Assembly: GCF_007859305.1 (NCBI RefSeq)
Contig: NZ_VOHE01000003.1
Coordinates: 124,001 to 188,000, forward strand
Origin: Luteimonas wenzhouensis
Lineage (GTDB): Bacteria; Pseudomonadota; Gammaproteobacteria; Xanthomonadales; Xanthomonadaceae
Length of the DNA stretch: 64,000 nucleotides
Reading direction: 5' to 3'
In this document: piece by piece, positions 30,971-40,009 of the stretch
How positions within the stretch are numbered: the stretch's first letter is position 1
How the letters are laid out: every line of letters starts with the position of its first letter
Notes under the pieces: model-generated
Told to the model about the DNA's origin: nothing
Database searches by the model: none
The model's input: the letters and a program-made list of their open reading frames with translations, nothing else
Program-made: the position numbers and the translations under genes

Positions 30971-31735
30971 TCAGCGCGTGTCGTTCTCCGCGGGCCCCGC
31001 CGCGCCCGGCCAGTACGCGTCGTCGGGCGTGGGTCGGCGGCCGAAGATCGCCGTGCCCACGCGCACCGTGGTCGACCCCTCGGCGATCGCCAGTTCGAAA
31101 TCGCCGGACATGCCCATCGACAGCTCGTCCATCGCGATCCCGTCGGGCGCTTCCTGGCGCAGCCGGTCGCGCAGCTCGCGCAGGTGCACGAAGCACGGCC
31201 GCACGCGCGCCTCGTCGTCGGAGAACAGGGCCAGGGTCATCAGCCCGCGCACGCGCAGCGAGGAGAACGCCGGCAGCTGCTTCACGAACGCCGGCACCTC
31301 TTCCGGCGGCAGGCCGAACTTGCTCGCTTCGCCCGAGGTGTTGACCTGCACCAGCACGTCGATCGCGCGGCCCAGCTTCTGCAGCCGGGCGTCCAGCGCC
31401 TGCGCCACGCGCAGGCTGTCGAGCGCCTGGAACTCGCTGGCGAAGCGCGCCGCGTACTTGGCCTTGTTGGTCTGCAGGTGGCCGATCAGCACCCAGCGCA
31501 GGTCCTCCAGGTCGGCCATCGCCTCCGATTTGGCCATCGCCTCCTGGACCTTGTTCTCGCCCAGTTCGCGCACGCCCAGCGCATAGGCCTGGCGCAGGCG
31601 CGCCTCCGCGACGGTCTTGCTGACCGGCAGCAGCCGCACCTCGCCCGGATCCCGCCCGGCGGCGCGGCAAGCGGCGTCGATGCGCGCCCGGATGGCCTGG
31701 AGGTTGGCCGCGAGCGAAGCGGCGTCGGCGTCCAT
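30971..31735 (-). CDS. yggS: YggS/PROSC-family pyridoxal-phosphate homeostasis protein
   Basis: 254 residues from the ATG at 31735. Fold-type III PLP protein: LLPVSKTVAEARLRQAYALGVRELGENKVQEA (PLP lysine in PVSKT), WVLIGHLQTNKAKY, VLVQVNTSGEASKFGLPPEEV, and C-terminal ELSMGMSGDFELAIAEGSTTVRVGTAIFG. The family has no known catalytic reaction and buffers free PLP. It lies 5 nt downstream of hemF in the same direction. Another common neighbour, the pilT/proC region, is absent. Confidence 0.95.
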   Translation of the reverse strand: MDADAASLAANLQAIRARIDAACRAAGRDPGEVRLLPVSKTVAEARLRQAYALGVRELGENKVQEAMAKSEAMADLEDLRWVLIGHLQTNKAKYAARFASEFQALDSLRVAQALDARLQKLGRAIDVLVQVNTSGEASKFGLPPEEVPAFVKQLPAFSSLRVRGLMTLALFSDDEARVRPCFVHLRELRDRLRQEAPDGIAMDELSMGMSGDFELAIAEGSTTVRVGTAIFGRRPTPDDAYWPGAAGPAENDTR

Positions 31736-31740
31736 CGGCC

Positions 31741-32670
31741 TCAGGCCCCCGCCAGCCAGTCGCGCGGCACCAGGTAGTCGCGCAACCGCGCCTCCGCGCT
31801 GCCCGGTTCCGGCGCATAGCCGTACTCCCATCGCACCAGCGGCGGCATGCTCATCAGGATCGACTCGGCGCGCCCGCCGCTCTGCAGGCCGAAGTGGGTG
31901 CCGCGGTCGTAGACCAGGTTGAACTCGACGTAGCGCCCGCGACGGTAGAGCTGGAACTGGCGCTCGCGCTCGCCGTAGGGCGTGTCCTTGCGGCGCTCGA
32001 CGATCGGCAGGTAGGCGTCGAGGAAGCCGTCGCCAACCGCGCGCAGGTAGGCGAAGTCCTGCTCCATGTCGGTGTGCAGGTCGTCGAAGAACAGCCCGCC
32101 CACGCCGCGGGTCTCGTTGCGGTGCCTGAGGTAGAAGTACTCGTCGCACCAGCGCTTGTGGGCCTGGTAGCGCTCCTGCCCGCCGAACGGCTCGCACAGC
32201 GCGCGCGCGGTGCGGTGCCAGTGCAGCACGTCCTCGTCGAAGGGATAGAACGGGGTCAGGTCGAAGCCGCCGCCGAACCACCAGGCCACGGTTTCGCCGT
32301 CGCGCAGGGCGCGGAAGTGGCGCACGTTGGCGTGGGTGGTGGGCAGGTAGGGATTGCGCGGGTGGAACACCAGCGACACGCCCACCGCCTGCCAGGACGC
32401 GCCGGCCAGCTCCGGGCGCGCGGCGGTGGCCGACGGCGGCAGCCGGTCGCCGGACACGTCGGAGAAGCCGATCCCGGCCTGCTCGAACACCGCGCCCTCG
32501 CGCAGCACCCGGGTGCGGCCGCCGCCGCGCAGGTGGGTGCTGGTGTCGCCGGGATCGCGCTGCCAGGCGTCCTCGATGAAGCGGGCCTTGCCGTCGGCGG
32601 CCTCGATCGCCGCGCAGATACGGTCCTGCAGGCCGGTGAGGTAGTCGCGGATGTCGTCGAATCGGTCCAT
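31741..32670 (-). CDS. hemF: Oxygen-dependent coproporphyrinogen III oxidase
   Basis: 309 residues. Typical HemF blocks: [104 protein letters not shown]. It decarboxylates coproporphyrinogen III to protoporphyrinogen IX using O2 in the cytosol for heme synthesis. The ATG at 32670 follows a 393-nt non-coding stretch that must hold its promoter. First gene of a hemF-yggS pair. Confidence 0.97.
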   Translation of the reverse strand: MDRFDDIRDYLTGLQDRICAAIEAADGKARFIEDAWQRDPGDTSTHLRGGGRTRVLREGAVFEQAGIGFSDVSGDRLPPSATAARPELAGASWQAVGVSLVFHPRNPYLPTTHANVRHFRALRDGETVAWWFGGGFDLTPFYPFDEDVLHWHRTARALCEPFGGQERYQAHKRWCDEYFYLRHRNETRGVGGLFFDDLHTDMEQDFAYLRAVGDGFLDAYLPIVERRKDTPYGERERQFQLYRRGRYVEFNLVYDRGTHFGLQSGGRAESILMSMPPLVRWEYGYAPEPGSAEARLRDYLVPRDWLAGA

Positions 32671-33063
32671 GCCGCCATTCTAGGCGTCGCGCGTGCAGCT
32701 GGCATTGCGTCCGGTCAAGCGCGCCCGCGGACCGCCCGCGCTCCTCCGCCCTGCATCCGGAGCCGCGCCGCGGGCGGCGGGCCTTCGCAGCAAACTCAAG
32801 GAGGAGGAATCCGCCGGAGGCGGATTCCGGGGGACATTTGCGGAGAAGGCCCGCCGTCCGCGGCGTGGCCCCCGGACCCGGCGCGCGCCGAAGAACGGAT
32901 CGATCTTCCGCGGCCGCAGGACCAGGGTCGCCCACAGCCCGCCGCGGAAAAGCCAGCCGGGCCGGACAGACTCGCCCCGGACTCTTCGGGCAGGACCGGC
33001 TCCGTTCCGAAGACGGGATTGCCTCCGGAACGTCAGCCCGGTTCCCGGAAACCGGCCGGACAC
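32671..33063. other. Non-coding stretch between hemF and the S9 peptidase gene
   Basis: 393 nt without a credible gene. Reading frames here are short and Arg/Pro/Gly-rich with poor codon structure. It contains the hemF promoter region and a nested-palindrome repeat at 32776-32855. The distal part (32860-33060) is rich in CCGG-type words including GGCCGGACA pieces but shows no clear hairpin. Confidence 0.6.
32776..32855. repeat. Nested-palindrome repeat element, copy 1
   Basis: Outer arms GGCGGGCCTTC (32776-32786) and GAAGGCCCGCC (32845-32855) enclose inner arms GGAATCCGCC (32806-32815) and GGCGGATTCC (32819-32828). Conserved linkers are CAAGGAGGAG on the left and CGGGGGACATTTGC on the right. 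A second copy with the same architecture and linkers lies at 63871-63951 in the opposite orientation. Confidence 0.8.
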
Positions 33064-35427
33064 CTATTTGAGGGTGCGCTCGAACAGCTCCAGGATCCGC
33101 CGGTACTGGTCGTACCACGAGTCGGACTGCTGGTAGGCATGGCGCTCGAGCGGGTAGCTGGCCATCTCCCACTTGTCCTTGCGCAGTTCGATCAGGCGCT
33201 GCGCCAGCACCACCGAATCGCGGTAGAACACGTTGTCGTCCATCATGCCGTGGGCGATCAGCAGGTGGTCCTGCAGCCCTTCGGCGTATTCGATCGGCGA
33301 GGACCTGCGGTAGGCCTCGGGGTCGATGTCAGGCGTGTTGAGGATGTTCGCCGTGTAGCTGTGATTGTACTGCGACCAGTCGGTGACCGGGCGCAGCGCG
33401 GCGCCGGCCTTGAACGTGCCCGGCTTGCGGAACAGCGCCATGAAGGTCATGAAGCCGCCGTAGCTGCCGCCGTAGATGCCCACGCGCTCGCGGTCGGCCT
33501 GGCGGTGCTCGACCAGCCAGTCGATGCCGTCGAGGTAGTCCTCGAGCTCGGGATGGCCCATCTGCCGGTAGATCGCCGTGCGCCAGTCGCGGCCGTAGCC
33601 TTCCGAGGCGCGGTAGTCGAGGTCGAGCACGAGGTAGCCGCGCTGCACCAGCAGGTTGTGGAACATCTGCTCGCGGAAGTAGTTCGGGTAGCGCTCGCTC
33701 ACGTTCTGCAGGTAGCCCGCGCCGTGCACGAACAGCACCACCGGGTAGCGGCGTCCCGGCTCGAGCGTCCTGGGCCCGTAGAACTTGCCCCAGATGGTGC
33801 CGGCGCCGTGCTTCGACGGCACCTGCACGTACTCGGGCTGCAGCCAGTCGAACGCGCGGTATTCCGCGGTGCGGGTGTCGGTGAGGGTGCGCAGGCTGCC
33901 GCCGTCGGCGTCCATCACTGCCAGCTGCGGCGGCACGTAGCTCGAGGAGTGGCGCAGCGCGATGCGCGCGCCGTCGGGCGAGGCGACGAAGCCTTCCACG
34001 CCGCCCAGGCGGGTGAGTTCGCGCACCTCGCCGCCGCCGGCCGGCAACGCGCACAGTTCATAGGTGCCGGGACGGACGCGGTTGCAGGTGAACAGGAAGC
34101 GGTCGCCGGCCGGCGCCAGCACCGGCTGCGAGACCTCCCAGCGGCCCGTGGTCAGCGCGCGGGCGCGGCCGCCGCGCACGGCGTCGACCGTGTACAGGTG
34201 CGCATGGCCGCTCTCCTCGGACACGAACCACAGCGTGCGCTGGTCGGGCATCCAGCCGAACTCGTTGAACGCCCAGTTGATCCAGGCCGGGTCGTGCAGG
34301 CGGTGGCGCGAGTGCAGCGTGGTCGACCCGGGATCGAGCACCGCCAGCCAGCGGTCCTTGTTGTCGACCGAGTGCAGCATCAGCGCCAGGCGCTGCGAGT
34401 CGGCGCTCCACAGCAGCCCGCGGACACCGGCTTCGATCCGCACCGCCCGCGGCCCCTTGAGCGACTCGGCACCGGCTTCGCGGCGCAGTGCGGCCAGCGG
34501 GTCCTCGCCGATGCCGGGCAGCTGCGCGGTCGACACCTCGCGCGGCGTGCCCTGCTGCAGGTCGACGATCCAGAACGACTGCGCCCGCGGCAGGTTGCGG
34601 CCCACGCGGGTGCGCACCTCCTCGGTGTCCTCGTAGCCCGACTCGGTCAGGTACACCGGCATCCGGCCCGGCTGGCCGCGCTCGTCCTGCTTGCGCTCGG
34701 TCACCGCGAACAGCCAGCGGCCGTCGGGCGAAAGCGCGGTGGCGACGATCTCGACGTCCTTGCCCAGGTACACCGGCGCCGGCGGCCGGCTGGGATCGGC
34801 GCGGCGCCATTGCTCCTCCTGCGCGCGCAGCGCCTCGCGCTGTTCGCGCTCGCGCCGCAGCGTCGCCACCAGCCGCAGCTGGTCCTCGCGCATGCGGTCG
34901 GCCTTGGGCGGCCTGGCCGGATCGTCCTCGGCCTTCGGCGCGGCGGCGTGGACCACGACCCCGTCGCCGGCGTTCCAGCGGAACCAGTCGTGGCCGCTGC
35001 GCCAGACCAGGCTGCCGTCGCTGCCCCAGCGCGGATCGACCTCCTGGGCCTCGGAGCGGGTCAGCTGGAGCAGGGCGCCGCTGCGCAGGTCGCGCACGAA
35101 CACGTCGCCGCTGCGCACGAAGGCCATGCGCACCCGCTGCGGGTCGAGTACCGGCTCGGCGCCGTCGATCGCGCCGCGCGCGGCGCCGTCGAGCAGGCGC
35201 GCCTGGCCGCCGTCCACCGGCTGCGCGTACAGGTCCTGGATCCGGGTGTCGCCGCGGCGCAGCGGGTAGTACACCTCGCGGCCGTCCCAGGACCACCAGG
35301 CCTGTTCCACCGGCGGCCCGATCCAGGCCGGATCGGCCATGATCCGGTCCAGGGTCAGCGGTTGCGAGGGCTGGGCCTGGAGCAGGCCGGCGAACAGCAG
35401 GCAGCACAGCGGAAGGAGTCGGCGCAT
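33064..35427 (-). CDS. S9-family prolyl oligopeptidase / dipeptidyl aminopeptidase, exported
   Basis: 787 residues from the ATG at 35427. A signal peptide (MRRLLPLCCLLFAGLLQAQ) is followed by a DPP-IV-type beta-propeller region (to about residue 530) and a C-terminal alpha/beta hydrolase. The catalytic Ser lies in GIYGGSYGGFMT, the Asp region in HGMMDDNVFYRD, and the His in PLERHAYQQ. It probably releases dipeptides from peptides in the periplasm. Multiple exported S9 peptidases are common in Xanthomonadaceae. It stands alone; ycgL is divergent from it. Confidence 0.93.
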   Translation of the reverse strand: MRRLLPLCCLLFAGLLQAQPSQPLTLDRIMADPAWIGPPVEQAWWSWDGREVYYPLRRGDTRIQDLYAQPVDGGQARLLDGAARGAIDGAEPVLDPQRVRMAFVRSGDVFVRDLRSGALLQLTRSEAQEVDPRWGSDGSLVWRSGHDWFRWNAGDGVVVHAAAPKAEDDPARPPKADRMREDQLRLVATLRREREQREALRAQEEQWRRADPSRPPAPVYLGKDVEIVATALSPDGRWLFAVTERKQDERGQPGRMPVYLTESGYEDTEEVRTRVGRNLPRAQSFWIVDLQQGTPREVSTAQLPGIGEDPLAALRREAGAESLKGPRAVRIEAGVRGLLWSADSQRLALMLHSVDNKDRWLAVLDPGSTTLHSRHRLHDPAWINWAFNEFGWMPDQRTLWFVSEESGHAHLYTVDAVRGGRARALTTGRWEVSQPVLAPAGDRFLFTCNRVRPGTYELCALPAGGGEVRELTRLGGVEGFVASPDGARIALRHSSSYVPPQLAVMDADGGSLRTLTDTRTAEYRAFDWLQPEYVQVPSKHGAGTIWGKFYGPRTLEPGRRYPVVLFVHGAGYLQNVSERYPNYFREQMFHNLLVQRGYLVLDLDYRASEGYGRDWRTAIYRQMGHPELEDYLDGIDWLVEHRQADRERVGIYGGSYGGFMTFMALFRKPGTFKAGAALRPVTDWSQYNHSYTANILNTPDIDPEAYRRSSPIEYAEGLQDHLLIAHGMMDDNVFYRDSVVLAQRLIELRKDKWEMASYPLERHAYQQSDSWYDQYRRILELFERTLK

Positions 35428-35595
35428 GTCGGGCGAATGGACGTAAAAAACCGCAACAGCCTAGCCGTTCGTCGGCGCCGGGGCACCTGTCGGGGGGCAC
35501 GGCCGGCCGCCCCCGCCCCGGCGGCTGAACCGCGGCGCGTTCCCCGGCGCGCGCATTTCCCGCACAATTCCGTGAACTGCGACACTGCGCGGGAC

Positions 35596-35868
35596 ATGCA
35601 CGCCTACGTCTACAAAAGCCGGCGCCGGGCCGACACCTACGTCTACCTCGATGCGCGCGACGCGTTCGACCGCCTCCCCGAACCCCTGCGCGCCCGCCTG
35701 GGTCCGCTGCAGTTCGTGCTCGACGTGGCCCTGACCCCGGACCGCAAGCTCGCCCGCGAGAACCCCGACGAGGTGCGCGCGAACCTGGCCGCCCGCGGCT
35801 ACCACCTGCAGTTCCCGCCCGCGCTGGACGCCGATCCGATGAGCGAGGACTGGGGCACCGATGCCTGA
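35596..35868 (+). CDS. YcgL-domain protein
   Basis: 90 residues. The start MHAYVYKSRRRADTYVYLDARDAFDRLPEPLRARLGPLQFVLDV matches the YcgL family, a small conserved gammaproteobacterial domain of unknown biochemical role. The stop overlaps the next start by 8 nt (ATG at 35861), so it is probably co-translated with the ankyrin protein. E. coli homologues start similarly (MFCVIYRS), which supports the chosen ATG. Confidence 0.92.
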   Translation: MHAYVYKSRRRADTYVYLDARDAFDRLPEPLRARLGPLQFVLDVALTPDRKLARENPDEVRANLAARGYHLQFPPALDADPMSEDWGTDA

Positions 35869-38800
35869 GGCCCGCCCGGACCGCAGGCCTGCGCTTGCCG
35901 CCGCGGCGATCGCGGCCCTGCTCATCCTCGCCACCGGCGTCGGCGGCGTGGTCGCGGCCGTGGCCGGCGCGCTGGCCCAGCCGGCGCTGGCGCTGGCGGT
36001 CCGCGCCCGCGACGGGCTGCAGGGCCTGGACCGCGCGACGGCGCTGCGCGACCTGCGCGCGCTGCTCGCGCTGTGGGCCGGCGCGCTGGCGGCGGCGGCC
36101 CTGCTCGCGGCCTGGCCGCTGGCCGCGCTGCTGCGCGGCGGCGGGCTGGGCGCGGCGCTCGGCCTGAGCGCGGTCGCCGGCGTGTGCGTGGTGGCGCTGT
36201 GGCGCAGCTGGCCGCTGTGGCGCGCCAGCGCGCGAGAGGGCGGGACGCTGGGCGCCCACTGGCAGGCGCTCGACGCCCGCGACGCGTCCGGCTGGCACGG
36301 CCTGGGCGCGGCCGCCTGCGTGGCCGCCATCCTCGGCTCGATCCTGCTGCTGGCCTGGCCCGGGCTGCTGGGGCCGCAGGCGCGCTGGGCCGTGGCCGGC
36401 GCGGCGCTGGTCGCCTGGCCGCTGCTGCACCTGCTGCTGCAGCGCCTGCCCGAGCCGCCGCTGCTGTCCAGGCCGATCCCGGTGGTCGACATGGAGGGCG
36501 AGCCTTCCAGCCTCGCGCCCGTGCTCCCCGAAGGCGACCTCGACCGCGCGCTGTACGCGGCCGCGCGCGCCGGCCGCGTCGACCAGGCGCTGGCCCTGCT
36601 CGAAGCGGGTGCCGATGCCCACGGCCTGCCGCTGGAGGACGAGCGCGACCAGCGCCCGCTCGCGGTGCTCGCCGCGGTCCTGCCCGACCTGCGCCTGCTG
36701 CGCGCGCTCATCGCCGCCGGAGTGGACGTCAACGCCGCCCACGGCGGGCTCACGCCGCTGCTGGCGGCCACCCGCGACAGCTGGCACGGCCGCCCCGAGG
36801 CGGTGATGACCCTGCTCGCCAACGGCGCCGACCCGCGCGCCGCCGATCGCGACGGCAACACCCCGCTGCACCACGCCGCGCGCAGCTCCGACCCCGGCGT
36901 GGCCGCGCTGCTGCTCGATGCCTCGGCCGCGCTCGATACCCGGAACCACGACGGCCTCACCCCGCTGGGCGTGGCCTGCGCGGCCGGCAACTGGCGCCTC
37001 GCCCGCTTCCTGCTCGAGCGGGGCGCCAGGCCCGGGGCGGAAACCGGCACCCCGGCGCTGTTGGCGGCCGCCGGCGGCGACGAAGACGACCCGGCGGGCG
37101 TGCAGCTGCTGCTGCGGCACAAGGCCAGGGTGGACGCGCGCGACGGCGAAGGCCGCACCGCGCTGCACGTGGCCGCGTTCCAGGGCCATGCCTCGACCAT
37201 CGCCGCCCTGCTCGATGCCGGCGGCGACGTGCATGCGTGCGACGCCGGCCAGTCCACGCCGCTGCTCGAGGCCGCGCGCGGCGGCAGCCTGGCCGCGTTC
37301 GAGGCCCTGCTCGCGGTCGGCGCGGATCCCGAGGCGGTGGACGCGCAGGGCCGCCACGCCCTGCTGCTGGCCTGCGCGGCCGAGGTGCCGTCCTCGGCCC
37401 TGGTCGCGCGCCTGCTCGAACTCGGGCTCGATCCCGCGCGTCGTGACCGCGACGGCCGCAGCGCGGTCGAGGTCGCGGCGGGCGCCGGGCGCTGGCGCCT
37501 GGTCGCCCTGCTCGATCCGGCCTACGCGCTGCCGGCCAGCGTCCAGGCCGACGCCGGCGAAGCGCCGCTGCCCGACCGCGCGCCGCTGGTGCTGCTGCGC
37601 GAAGGCCTCGATGCCGGGCGCTACGAGGACCTCGAACGCGTCGCCGCGCTCGTCTCCCCGGCCGAACTCGGCGCGCTGCTCGCCCCGGGGGACGAGCTGC
37701 CCACGCCCGCGCGCATCGACTGGCTGGTGGCGCAGGGCGCGGACCTGGAGGCGCGCGACGCAGATGGCGGTACCGCGCTGTCCCGGCTGCTCGCGCGCGG
37801 CCCGGCCGCGGCGCCGGCGATCCAGGCGCTGTTGCGCCATGGCGCATCGCCGGCCGGGCGCGGTGGCCTGGCGCGGTTCCTGGCCGCCTGCGTCGACGGC
37901 GACCAGGCCGGTCGCGCGCTGGAACAATGCGCGCTGGAACTGGTGGACGCCGGCGTTGATCCGTTCGGCCCCTCGGATGCGGGCGACCCGGCGCTGTCGC
38001 TGGCCGTGCACCTGGGCTGGGACCGCCTGATCGATCGCCTGCTCGAGATCGGCGTCGATGCCGACGCCCGCGACGCGCGCGGCATGACCGCGCTGCACCT
38101 GGCCGCGGCGCTGGCGCGCGAGGGCGTGCTCAAGACCCTGGTGCGCCACGGCGCGGCGATCGACGCGCGCGCCCAGGACGGCCAGACCCCGCTCGGCGTC
38201 GCCCTGGCCAGCGGCCGCCGCGACCTCGCCGACTGGCTCGACTGGCGCGGCTGGCCGCTGCCGCGGCGCATGCTGCAGCCGGCCGACCTGCCGGCCGCGG
38301 CGATGGCCGGCGACGTGGACGCGGTGCGGCGCCTGCTCGACCTCGGCCTGCCGCTGGAAGCGGTCGACGCCCAGGGCTGCACCGCCCTGCTGCGCGCCTG
38401 CGGCGGCGGGCACCAGGCGGTGGTCGACCTGCTGCTGGCGCGCGGCGCGCATCCGCAGCACGTGGCCAACACCGGTGCCACCCCGCTGTCGGCGGCGGTG
38501 AGCATGCGCCACGTCGAGATCGTCGACCGTCTGCTCGCCGCCGGCGCCCAGCTCGAACAGCGCCTGCCCGGCGAGGTCACGGTGCTGATGCTCGCGGCCG
38601 CGCTCGGCCTGCCGGAGATGTGCGCGCGGTTGATGACCGCCGGCGCCAACGTGCATGCCACCGACGCCCAGGGCCTGACCCCGCTGCACTGCGCCGCGCT
38701 GTACGGCTTCACCGCGCGCGACCGCACCCGCCTGGTGGCGCTGTTCGACACCCTGCTGCTGGCCGGCGCCGAGGTCGATGCGGTCGCCGCCGGCGGGGTG

Positions 38801-39139
38801 ACGCCGCTGCTGCTGCTGCTGGGCGCGCGCGCCGAGCCTGGCTCGGCCTGCGACGAGGACGTGCTGATGGCGGTGGTCGAGCAGCTGCTCGACGAGGGCG
38901 CGGACCTGGATGCGCGCGACCCGCGCGGCTTCGGCCCGCTGCACCTGGCCGCGCTGCACGGGCTGCTGCAGCTGACCCGGCGCCTGCTGCGCGCCGGCGC
39001 CGATCCCGAGGCGCGCGACGCGCTCAACCGCACCCCGCGCGAGATCGCGGTGATGCGCGGCTTCGTCGACGTCGCCCACGAATACGTTCCGGCCCCGACC
39101 GGCGTGTCGATGGCCCGGTTCCTGCGCGACCGCGGCTGA
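35861..39139 (+). CDS. Large membrane-anchored ankyrin-repeat protein
   Basis: 1092 residues. The first ~200 hold about five hydrophobic segments (ALAAAAIAALLILATGVGG, LLALWAGALAAAALLAAWPL, LGLSAVAGVCVVALW, and two more near residues 148-195). From about residue 225 to the end run roughly twenty ankyrin-type repeats, for example DGNTPLHHAARSSDPGVAALLLDA and DGQTPLGVALASGRRDLADWL. It starts inside ycgL. Similar large ankyrin proteins next to rho/trx/rhlB are seen in Xanthomonas as I recall. A protein-interaction scaffold at the inner membrane is the plain reading; no catalytic domain is visible. Confidence 0.9.
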   Translation: MPEARPDRRPALAAAAIAALLILATGVGGVVAAVAGALAQPALALAVRARDGLQGLDRATALRDLRALLALWAGALAAAALLAAWPLAALLRGGGLGAALGLSAVAGVCVVALWRSWPLWRASAREGGTLGAHWQALDARDASGWHGLGAAACVAAILGSILLLAWPGLLGPQARWAVAGAALVAWPLLHLLLQRLPEPPLLSRPIPVVDMEGEPSSLAPVLPEGDLDRALYAAARAGRVDQALALLEAGADAHGLPLEDERDQRPLAVLAAVLPDLRLLRALIAAGVDVNAAHGGLTPLLAATRDSWHGRPEAVMTLLANGADPRAADRDGNTPLHHAARSSDPGVAALLLDASAALDTRNHDGLTPLGVACAAGNWRLARFLLERGARPGAETGTPALLAAAGGDEDDPAGVQLLLRHKARVDARDGEGRTALHVAAFQGHASTIAALLDAGGDVHACDAGQSTPLLEAARGGSLAAFEALLAVGADPEAVDAQGRHALLLACAAEVPSSALVARLLELGLDPARRDRDGRSAVEVAAGAGRWRLVALLDPAYALPASVQADAGEAPLPDRAPLVLLREGLDAGRYEDLERVAALVSPAELGALLAPGDELPTPARIDWLVAQGADLEARDADGGTALSRLLARGPAAAPAIQALLRHGASPAGRGGLARFLAACVDGDQAGRALEQCALELVDAGVDPFGPSDAGDPALSLAVHLGWDRLIDRLLEIGVDADARDARGMTALHLAAALAREGVLKTLVRHGAAIDARAQDGQTPLGVALASGRRDLADWLDWRGWPLPRRMLQPADLPAAAMAGDVDAVRRLLDLGLPLEAVDAQGCTALLRACGGGHQAVVDLLLARGAHPQHVANTGATPLSAAVSMRHVEIVDRLLAAGAQLEQRLPGEVTVLMLAAALGLPEMCARLMTAGANVHATDAQGLTPLHCAALYGFTARDRTRLVALFDTLLLAGAEVDAVAAGGVTPLLLLLGARAEPGSACDEDVLMAVVEQLLDEGADLDARDPRGFGPLHLAALHGLLQLTRRLLRAGADPEARDALNRTPREIAVMRGFVDVAHEYVPAPTGVSMARFLRDRG

Positions 39140-39254
39140 GGTCGCGCGCGTCCACTGATGCGGCGCCCGTTCCGCTGCCATGGGCGCGGCCGCGGCTTCG
39201 CGCGCCGCGCGACGGACCCCGGCAGTGGACCCCGGCGGGTGCCGACCGCGCCGG

Positions 39255-39794
39255 TCAGCGCCGCGCAGGAGCCGCCAGCGCCTCCAGCCGTCGCGCGCCG
39301 CGTTCGGCGATTGCCTGCAGTGCGTGCTCGTGCGCGAGGGTGTAGAAGTCGGCGTCCGGATGCTCGCTGTCGAGCACGCCGTACAGCGCGCGGCCGCACT
39401 GGATCGGCACCGCCAGTTCCGACAGGTTCGCCTGGTCGTCGGGCACGTAGCGCGGGTCGAAGCGCGCGTCGCCGGTGCGCTGCGGCAGGCGCAGCCGGGC
39501 GCAGCGGCCGACGATGCCCTGTCCCACGGCCAGCGTGAGCCGCGATTCGAGCACCCGGCTGGCGGCGCGCTTGGGGCCCCAGGCCGCCTGTTGGGTGAGG
39601 GTGGCGCCGCATGGATCGCGCAGGTAGGCGATCGCGTCCACCAGGTCGAGCTCCTTGCCGGCGAAGCCGCACAGCGTCCAGGCCACGTCCGTCGGCGCCG
39701 CGGCGCGCGCGAGCCGCGCGTCCAGTGCGTCCAGGCGCGCGGGGGCGTTGGCGAGGAAGGTGGCGGCGATCCGCGAAGACACGGCGATGTCCAC
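39255..39794 (-). CDS. GAF-domain protein
   Basis: 179 residues from GTG 39794. After an N-terminal helical stretch (IAATFLANAPARLDALDARLARA) a GAF domain fills most of the protein: LDLVDAIAYLRDP, LAVGQGIVGRCARLRLPQRTGDARFDPRYVPDDQANLSELAVPIQCGRALYGVLDSEHPDADFYTLAHEHALQAIAER. No effector domain is attached, so it is a stand-alone small-molecule or redox sensor; the cysteine in VGRCARL could be relevant. It lies between the convergent ankyrin gene and rho. The ligand is unknown. Confidence 0.85.
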   Translation of the reverse strand: MDIAVSSRIAATFLANAPARLDALDARLARAAAPTDVAWTLCGFAGKELDLVDAIAYLRDPCGATLTQQAAWGPKRAASRVLESRLTLAVGQGIVGRCARLRLPQRTGDARFDPRYVPDDQANLSELAVPIQCGRALYGVLDSEHPDADFYTLAHEHALQAIAERGARRLEALAAPARR

Positions 39795-39956
39795 GTCGGG
39801 CCGGCGCGCACGCCGGTGCCCGGGAGGCGCATGGTGCGGCCGGCGGGCGGGCCAAGTCCAGCGCGTGGGCGTCGCACCGGGGCCGTGGCGGCCGCGTTCG
39901 CGCCGCGCGCGGCGGATGCCTGCCGCCTGCCGGGCCGCGCGGGAACGGGGAACCGG

Positions 39957-39985
39957 AAAAGGAAAAGCCCCGCTGTCGCGGGGCT
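39957..39985 (-). terminator. Rho-independent terminator of rho
   Basis: On the minus strand AGCCCCGC-GACA-GCGGGGCT (39985-39966) is followed by TTTTCCTTTT. A perfect 8-bp stem with a T-rich tail, 24 nt past the rho stop codon. Confidence 0.85.
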
Positions 39986-40009
39986 CGTCCGTGCGCCGGG
40001 CCCGGGGCC

